Assembly: GCF_000801105.2 (NCBI RefSeq)
Contig: NC_079519.1
Span: forward strand, 32,525,288-32,589,287
Reading direction: 5' to 3'
Origin: Raphanus sativus
Lineage: Eukaryota > Streptophyta > Magnoliopsida > Brassicales > Brassicaceae
Length of the DNA stretch: 64,000 nt
The notes below the pieces were generated by a model. The model saw nothing but the letters and a program-made list of their open reading frames with translations, had not been told where the DNA came from and did not search any database. Below are positions 56,980 through 64,000 of the stretch, piece by piece. Made by a program: the position numbers and the translations under genes. The stretch's first letter is position 1. Each line of letters begins with the position of its first letter.

Positions 56980-57470
56980 ACTAAGCATAAATTATAATAC
57001 ATGATGCAAAACCATGTGCAGTTGTGTCTTCCCATTAACTCAACTATACATAGGAACACATGACCGTCCCCGCATAGTCTCAGATTCTTTCTGATCCCTA
57101 ATGACTTTCCCACTAGGCAACGTTACCAAGCCAAAGACCAAAGCTATTTTCTCGCTGTAACGTCTAAGATTATCCTCCATCTGTTCTCCTTCAAGATCTC
57201 GCAGCTCCAAAGCCTTTCGGTGAAGTTTGTACTTAAGAAGAGGTCATACTAGTCCAAGGAAGAACAATTACTCCGACGAATTTTTGTGGAAAAAGCTGTG
57301 AGCGTAATTCAGAAGAAAGGATTTAACATACGCATTGATCAGAACATTAGTAAGAAAGAGCATTGGCTGATTGATTATAAATGACAACAAACGAGAGTCC
57401 CTTCATGAACAGCTCTGTAAAACATCCAACACTTGATGAGCTCAGAGTAAGTCGCAGATCCTGCCCAAAG
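56980..57470 (-). pseudogene. REME1: REME1-like DYW pentatricopeptide gene, internally deleted relic
   Basis: Reading right to left, the N-terminal part shows A-T-Y-S-E-L-I-K-C and R-A-V-H-E-G (about 57400-57465), then, after stops and shifts, a piece like VLINAYVK and KYKLHRKALEL (near 57225). Without a break it continues into the C-terminal DYW-domain segment QMEDNLRRYSEKIALVFGL and LPSGKVIR (57100-57200). A frameshift then leads to IRKNLRLCGDGHVF (about 57040-57095). The middle of a roughly 630-residue protein is therefore missing. Intact members are mitochondrial RNA-editing factors with PPR repeats and a zinc-dependent DYW deaminase. Its position between the PI4K and LSM7 genes equals that of REME1 (At2g03880) in Arabidopsis as I recall it. 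It cannot make a working factor. Confidence 0.75.
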
Positions 57471-57722
57471 ACAATGTCTCTGGGTGGAACTAATAAAAAC
57501 ACCATAACAAGGGGCTCGAGCTTTGTTGATACCAACTTAAATTTGGTTCAATGATAAACTCAAAAACAGTTCAAATCACACTCTAATTGCTAGGCAGAGT
57601 CGGACCTGAGCACATAGAAATAAATGTTCCCAACTTAAATACTTAGATACATAATACTCTCTAAAACCCCCAACTTAAAAAACATAAATGAGAGAGAGAG
57701 ATTCTGTATTGAAAGAAACACT

Positions 57723-58749
57723 TTAGACAGCTTCTGGTTGAACAAACGGGTTAGCGATTTCTTCAGTGCCATCCGTTGGTGAGACAAGCATCACCGCAGT
57801 TCCACGACAAACCTAAAACCAGAGATAACACATACTGGTTTAGAATCTAATGAGTTTGAACTATAAAACTCCAAATATGTCAATCTCAATGCTCTTTATC
57901 TGCATTATAAATGATTGTAGTTGTAACCGTGGGAAAAAAAAAGAAAAGAAGGAAGGTAACTGAGTCATACAATTAAACCAAGAGGTCTTGTTTGATCGGT
58001 AGTCTTCAAAGGATCATCATGATCTGGTTGAACATCAGACAAGGAAAGATCATGTAAATCAAAATACAACAACACAACAATGGCATAGATACAAACACAC
58101 ATAGTGGCTATGCACGTAGTAGCAGAGTAAGATGGATACACATGTAACTTTCAATGTCACAATGATACTGTGTAAATCATGGAGACCAACAAGAGAGATA
58201 ACATAGCTTCTGGTTCCAATATATATATAAGAGAATAACAATGTCCAACTTTACATCACAACAAACATGATTAAGAGATACAATTAATATCTATATGACA
58301 TAGATACACACACACACACACACAAAGAGGCAAGACCTAAACTACTCATCTCATGTTGTGCACTAATCATATAAATCAAAAAAAGGCAGTGCTACAAAAG
58401 AGATACCTCGCACAGACTCAACTGCTCCGTCCAGAACAAGGTTGAGCAACTGATCATATCCCTTGAGAGTTCCAGTGACTGCCACAAATCAACAACCATC
58501 AAAACTCAGCTGCAAGATCAACTTGGCATAATTGTATTAAAAAAAAAACAAAAAGAAGTATTGTCTTCACCTTGTCTACCACCGGTGAGCTTAACTTGCA
58601 CACCTTTATCCACAAACTTAGCCAAATCTAACACTGTTTCCTTTCTTCCTGACTGAGAGAAGAAAAAAACAGAGTAAAGATTAAACCTTGAAGTGACCTA
58701 ATCGATTTAAATAATATTAAAGATGATAACTTTACATTAAAATTACCAT
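57723..58749 (-). CDS. LSM7: LSm7, subunit of LSm1-7 and LSm2-8 RNA-binding rings
   Basis: Exons: 58749-58747 (only the ATG), 58652-58571, 58478-58407, 58023-57971, 57812-57723; 300 bp, 99 residues, the exact family length. It begins M|SGRKETVLDLAKF. The Sm1 motif is G-V-Q-V-K-L-T-G-G-R-Q through G-Y-D-Q-L-L-N-L-V-L-D. The Sm2 motif is G-L-I-V-C-R-G-T-A-V-M-L-V. The tail is NPFVQPEAV. LSm7 is part of the heptameric ring that binds U6 snRNA 3' ends in the nucleus and deadenylated mRNA in the cytoplasm. The start codon sitting directly before a GT donor and very short exons explain why it is easy to miss. A leader intron (donor CCCG|GTGAGT near 58892, acceptor TTTCCAG| near 58786) is probable. 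Confidence 0.95.
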
Positions 58750-60488
58750 GTTAGAGCAGACCCTTTGACAGGAATTCCACAAATCTGGAAACAAGCAGTG
58801 AAATCAAATTGATTCAGAAGACGGCAAAATGCGTATACTTTATGAAGATCGCTGCTTTGTTCGAGAGAGTGATGAATGAAGTAAAACTCACCGGGAGACG
58901 AAGATCTGAACGGTCGGAAGAGAAAGAGAAACCGAAACAGAAACGTAGGCGAAATGCAAATCGAAGGGACGATTTTGTGAAGTCAGAGAGAGTCGGAACT
59001 AGTAAAGGACTCTCTGGTTTAAGATCTCTAACCGGTGGTTTTGAAGATTGGTTTAGCACGCACGAGTTCGTTTCGAATTGTCTTAACCGTATTAGGTGTC
59101 TTTTTCTTTTTTTTTGTTAAACGACAAAACCGGATTGGGTATCTCTATAATTAATTATCAGACAACTGATTTTGCGATTATTATTGTTTTAATTCAGTTT
59201 CTTGGCAATCTCTATTATTCTGAAGAATTTTTAAAAACGTATTATTAGAGTTATAATCAGTATATATTGTTTTTTTTCGGTATAGAAACCTTTTCTGAAT
59301 ATGAAAACTAAAAGTCTAAAACAGTCTGGTGTCTCTCTTGCATACAGGTATATATAATCTACAGATTGGTTAAATACATGTAACATGAAGAAACAAAAGA
59401 TACATGTCTCTTTTATCTTTTTCCCAAAAAAAAGAAGAGAAGAAGACATACATATAATTTGTTTACTCGTGTTACAAATTCTAGTTCTTTGTTCCTCGAA
59501 GGCTCTAACCGAGCAAACCAACGGGTAATGTCAATGGAAAGACTAAAATATAATATGAACGATATTAACGGTAAGGGAAAATGAATTTTATCTGCAAGAA
59601 TCACAGCTTTACATGAATATGATCAATCCAAGAATCACTGAATATTCCTATATATCTGCAGATCCCACTTACGTACTTACCTGAATAGGAGCTACATTCA
59701 TCTGACAACCATGTTCAAAAATCAGAATGCCTACTACATGTTTTGGTTAGAGAATAGGTTGTTACAAACATTCTCCTTAGGACCTTAACAACCATGCATG
59801 TTCAAAAGATCAAAAACATTCCCCTTAGCAATACATCTCCTACTACGATGACATTCATCTTCTTTGATGACTATCTATGAACCCATCCCCGAGTGATCCT
59901 CGAACCTAAACTCATGGATCTTCGTCCCAGGGAGAAACTAATTGATCATTTTTTTCAACTCGGCTGGCTCGTGAATTTCAATCAGGATTTGATAGTATGC
60001 TAAGTTTTGGTTGGTTTTGTTTTGAACGTAAGTATATACTAACCGTCAGAACTATACAAAATAAGTCGTGTATGTTTTTCTATAAACATTGGTCTAGGGT
60101 CCTAAAATTCAAATCGTTTCTCTTGCAATATAAAATGGAATACAACCAAATTAGTCACCATATTACAGTGCGTGAAAGGACGAGCAATTAATTAGCTCAA
60201 ACCCCAAACCAGAGTTATAGGGCTTTGCTCATTTTTGTCGGCCATTATCAGTAACTAAAACCAACTATATTACAAAAATAATAAACACGAAGATATTCCA
60301 TTTTTTACAACAATATCGCCAAAACTTGTTCCTTAACATTCCAAAAGAAACTGTAAAAGAAAAACATTCCAAAACAAAATAACTACGTTATTACCAACCA
60401 TTTAACCAATTCCTAACTTATCTTGATTAAATGCCTAATCTAGCTAAAATTAATAGTTGTATTGAAAAAAAATCCATGTTGCATGGAC
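58750..60488. other. LSM7 leader/promoter and intergenic DNA
   Basis: 58750-59060 holds the LSM7 leader and promoter. The frames over it (58809, 58814) are shadows of GC-richer leader sequence. The rest is AT-rich without recognisable genes or clear repeats. Confidence 0.5.
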
Positions 60489-61490
60489 TTAGAGGTTGTG
60501 AACTGGCCGTCTTCTTCTAAATTTTGGATAATCCATTGATAGATATTTCGATAGAGCATTCTCCTCTTCCTTTTCACCTAATTTCTTCTCTTCACTCTTA
60601 GATTTTCCTGAGAACCAACAAAAAAAAACATAAACGAGATTTAATACAATTTATTAGATATGTCGAATCTTTCCGTTTTAGTTTTGTTTATTTAGCTAGA
60701 TGCTCCTGCAAATATCTATGCAGCTAAAAACAAAATTCTGAACAAGAAAAGCAAAATATTGATAAACTAACATTTACTACTGACATGGTCAAAGATTCAC
60801 ATGTTTGACTTATATATGTATATTATTTAGGGGCTTTGTTTGACTATAGAACTGTGTTAATGAGTTTTTCTATTTACCTATTTGTTTTCAAGAAAAGAAA
60901 TGTCTGAATAATATTTTTATGAATACTTATTTTTGAGTTTTGCTAGTAATCTAAATGAGTTTGACGTTTTAGTTTTGTAATTCTCAAAAAAAAATTATTT
61001 ATGAAAAAAATATCATTCCCAATTGATACTTACCAGAAGAAGTGACTTGAAGTTGTTCGCTTGAACCTTCATGAGCACCTGACCTCATCGCCTGCTATTT
61101 TTGCAAAAGAAATAGAGATGCCACATATGAGATTTGATAAGAAACTTTCCGTATAATCCAGATTAAAGTGAGAAATCAATGCACCAATCTCTTACATTTA
61201 CATGTTCTCTAGAGATGATCATGAGTTTCCGTGGCGCCATTTTAATAACAATCTTGTCACTTACACCTGCTTAACCATTGTAACTAAAATTAGTTAATTC
61301 AATCGATTTTAAGAACAAAATGGTTCCGTTTCTAACAGAAGCAAAGACTATGTACTACATCTAAAAAATTCAATAATATACCTTGGCTAGGAGATGCGTA
61401 GCGAGGATGGAGTTGTAGAGAAGATGTTGGAGTTAGAAGACATAACAAGGCCAATGCACAAAGCAAGATGGTGATTCTAATTAGCTTCAT
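60489..61490 (-). CDS. RGF8: RGF/GOLVEN (CLEL) secreted peptide-hormone precursor
   Basis: Exons: 61490-61382, 61266-61196, 61091-61034, 60607-60489; 357 bp, 118 residues. The first 27 residues are a signal peptide ([14 protein letters not shown] core). A variable Lys/Glu-rich middle follows ([10 protein letters not shown]...). The C-terminus ends with the hormone motif [14 protein letters not shown] directly before TAA. The Asp-Tyr pair is the tyrosine-sulfation site and the final P-x-H-N is the family hallmark. The precursor is secreted and cleaved, and the peptide is sensed by RGI/RGFR leucine-rich receptor kinases controlling root meristem size or gravitropic auxin transport. All phases close. 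Naming it RGF8 rests on recalled gene order (At2g03830 beside LSM7). A TATA box lies about 71-76 bp upstream. Confidence 0.88.
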
Positions 61491-61560
61491 TGTCTTGAAG
61501 TGTTTTTAGCTATGATAAGATTTTCTGGTGTTGTCTTTCTTTTTCTCCTTCTCCTCTTCT

Positions 61561-61566
61561 TTTATA
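61561..61566 (-). promoter_or_regulatory. TATA box of the RGF gene
   Basis: TATAAA on the minus strand (within GATATAAAAG), 71-76 bp before the start codon. Confidence 0.5.
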
Positions 61567-63589
61567 TCAACCAAAAGGAACTTGCACGAAACACAAAAGT
61601 GAGGGTTCCAAAACAAGTTAAAGAAACTATTTATTAAAAAACAAATAAATTTATAATGTCAAGGTTTAAAAAGGAGGTCACGCCATTGAGGCTCGTTCTC
61701 GGGGATCTCTGTCTTGGGACAAACACAAGTTTTCAAACCCAATTTGTCGAATCTTCACCTTTCTGTCTTTGTTTTGTCGCTTCTTTTTCTGTGGTAAAAT
61801 TTGTTTTGTCTCTTTTCTTTTGCATATCCCACACGTTCTATATATAGTTATCTACTTTTCTGCATTTAAGTTTTTTCATATGTATTAACATCTTATACAA
61901 AATGTATGTATACAAAGTTCTATTCCTGGGAACTCAGATTGCTAGATGACTATCACAATCAATTTTGTTAAGATCCCAATGAAAATTAGAAGAGACAAAA
62001 AGTGATATTCTTTTTACTCCTATTGAAATGCTAGATGAGTATCACAAACCCAACAAAGTTTATTTTCTATAGACTTTGATATTCTTTTCTATAGATTGCC
62101 AATAGTTGATATTCCTTTCTATAGAATTTTCTTCACGTCGATAATATTTTCTCAAAAAGTATTATTTTGTTCAAAGATTCAGATTAAAGTTGATGACATA
62201 TGCTTTATACTTTATATTAATTTATGCTTGCTTCTCTTTGCGAGTAGGTATAAGTGGTTGAGATTATCAGTATCACATCATATTTGCCTAAAACCTCTGC
62301 TCTCTCTCAGACACTTTCTTGACATGCACACGCCTGCGTTAATACTTACTTGAAAGCTCTACCCAAATGAGGTGAAGATGAGAACATCACTTTCATGTTT
62401 GTTACAAAACACCTTTGGTAGCATCATTGATCTTATCACCTTCCGAAAGCGTTTCAACTCAAAATTCTAGGTCAATTACAAATCAATATATATGTGTTTG
62501 GACCAAAAGATATGCTCTGATTTTCGTAGCAATAAAATATATCATAACTAAAACCGGCCACGTAAAACCTGTTTGTATGTATTGATCAACGATGAGCTGG
62601 TTGAGTATCTCCAACGTTAATTAGCTTGTATTTTGTAATATATATTAAGATCAATCTGCGGCAATCAAATCAATCTATTAGGATCAGATTGGCATTATTC
62701 CATCATATGACATCTCTAATCACAATCATCAACCTCGTGAGTATAATTAATAACATATCGATAAATTTTTTCAACGGATGAATGGCCAACTAATTCAAAA
62801 TTTCTAAATAACCAGTATTCCAGTCTCTAGAAAATCCAAGAATCAACTGATATATATGATCATGATCAGTATGTCAAATAATTTGTACAATTAACGAAGT
62901 AATGTAATAATAAAATACTTATATTTGAATATGTTTTCACAGAATAACCATAACATGTTAATGTTATGTATATCATTTGTTATGGTTTAGTAATATTTCT
63001 AACACTTGTATCACATATAACAAAATCGTTTTCAATCATAAAAATGTAAGAACTTGATTAAAAGTTTAAAACCATTAAAAATATAAATTCGATCACATTT
63101 CAGAAATAATGAATAATTTGTTTATTTCAGCGCACGTAAATAGAGAATCACAACACAGCTAGACGCTGGTCTTGAAATCGCCGAGAAGAAAGACAAATGT
63201 CTTGGAAACATTAAAAGAACAGACTAAACCATGTCGTTACATACTTGTATGTTTGACCAAAGGCCATTAAAATGTGGAAACCTGTAAAATAGATAAATTA
63301 TTATTAGATAATTTATCAAGTAATTTGTATATAAGTTACAGAAGAACTTAAGAAGCATCAGCACTGGTGCGAGCTAATATCAGAGTTTTTTAGATAAAAT
63401 AATCATATAAATTAATATCACAATTAATCTTCTTTTTTTTGACAACATATCACAATTAAAACTAAAATTTCAAAAATTTAGATCAATGATTTAAATGACA
63501 CATGTTAAAACAAAACTCTTAGCTTTGTGTTGAGTGTTTTCAAACAACAACGCTTTTCTACTCCTCTCTCTTAATTTATATTTAATTAA
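61567..63589. other. Intergenic, AT-rich
   Basis: There is no gene. Locally duplicated words occur: GCTAGATGA-TATCACAA near 61941 and 62030, and TGATATTC-TTTCTATAG at 62078-62094 and 62108-62125. One micro-insertion lies at 63415-63459. The frames at 61656 and 62096 lack protein features. Confidence 0.5.
63415..63459 (-). repeat. Micro-insertion (T tract plus tag) in a 13-bp direct repeat
   Basis: ATATCACAATTAA occurs at 63415-63427 and 63447-63459. The insert has a T run followed by GACAAC, that is GTTGTC then A tract on the minus strand. Confidence 0.5.
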
Positions 63590-64000
63590 TCTATCTTATT
63601 AAAACAGAAACATTCTATTGGACCTAATATTTATTTTGTAAGTTTTTAAATTAAATACACCTTTATACTTTATAGTTAAACTTAAATTAAATCACAAATG
63701 TTCCTTTCTTTATACTATTATATTCAGGTTTCCAAACAATATACTTATTTTTTTATACTACTATCAATGTTTTCAAACAATATATTTTTATACTACTATC
63801 AATGTTTCCAAACAATACAATAATTAATATTACTTATTTTATATCTATCATTTTTTCTTTAAAATTTTGTAGAAACGTCGTAATTTCATAAATTGCAAAA
63901 TAATAAACTTTAAAATTTGGATTATAAGTTACAAATTATGAAACTATTACAATTTAAATCAAATTAAATTACATATCGGTCATCTATCAGTTCAATCGGT
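63590..64000 (+). mobile_element. Helitron 5' part, cut by the window edge
   Basis: It starts A|TCTATCTTATTAAAACAG and matches the first 410 bp of the Helitron at 17823 almost base for base, including the ACTACTATCAATGTTT repeats, and ends at the window edge in TCAGTTCAATCGGT. The 3' hairpin lies outside. Confidence 0.75.

Overview
The window is nuclear DNA of a dicot plant, almost certainly a crucifer (Brassicaceae, probably Brassica or a close relative). The evidence is AT-rich intergenic DNA, GT-AG introns, crucifer-type Helitrons and MITEs, and a gene set whose proteins read as close relatives of Arabidopsis thaliana. Five genes and one gene relic follow the order I recall for the top of Arabidopsis chromosome 2, running from about At2g04038 down to At2g03830: bZIP48, HSP90.5, GDSL lipase, PI4K gamma 7, REME1 (relic), LSM7, RGF8. 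All are on the minus strand. Locus names come from memory and were not searched.

Region by region. 1-8.8 kb: the 5' part of a Cys-rich plant protein of unknown function, cut by the window edge; a secreted cystatin (plus strand); and a broken, twice-frameshifted gene whose upstream leader carries a Mutator-type foldback element built of telomere-like repeats. 9-21 kb: AT-rich DNA with two Helitrons, a hAT-type element and a group S bZIP gene. 21.4-25.3 kb: a complete 19-exon chloroplast HSP90 gene. 26-38 kb: a tandem pair of four-exon GDSL esterase/lipase genes. Copy A has a Tourist-like MITE in intron 3. Copy B has a full-length L1-type LINE with two open frames in intron 1. Each copy preserves the empty site of the other's insertion. 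39-52 kb: a transposon graveyard with an 810-bp retroposon, Stowaway-like MITEs, two Helitrons that seem to sit inside a Harbinger-type element, and a captured replication-protein-A-like fragment. 53-61.5 kb: an intronless-CDS PI 4-kinase gamma, an internally deleted DYW-PPR relic, the spliceosomal/decay protein LSm7, and a GOLVEN/RGF peptide-hormone gene. 61.5-64 kb: AT-rich DNA and the start of a second Helitron of the 17.8-kb family.

The genes do not form a pathway; they are ordinary syntenic housekeeping and signalling genes. The most unusual structural signal is a scattered set of more than ten tiny insertions (about 10-45 nt). Each has an A (or T) tract next to a short tag in which C directly precedes the A tract, and each is flanked by 7-18 bp direct repeats. 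They look like extremely 5'-truncated retroinsertions. I found no tRNA, rRNA, CRISPR or prokaryote-like system. Exon borders were worked out by eye from splice signals and frame; no search or transcript data were available.
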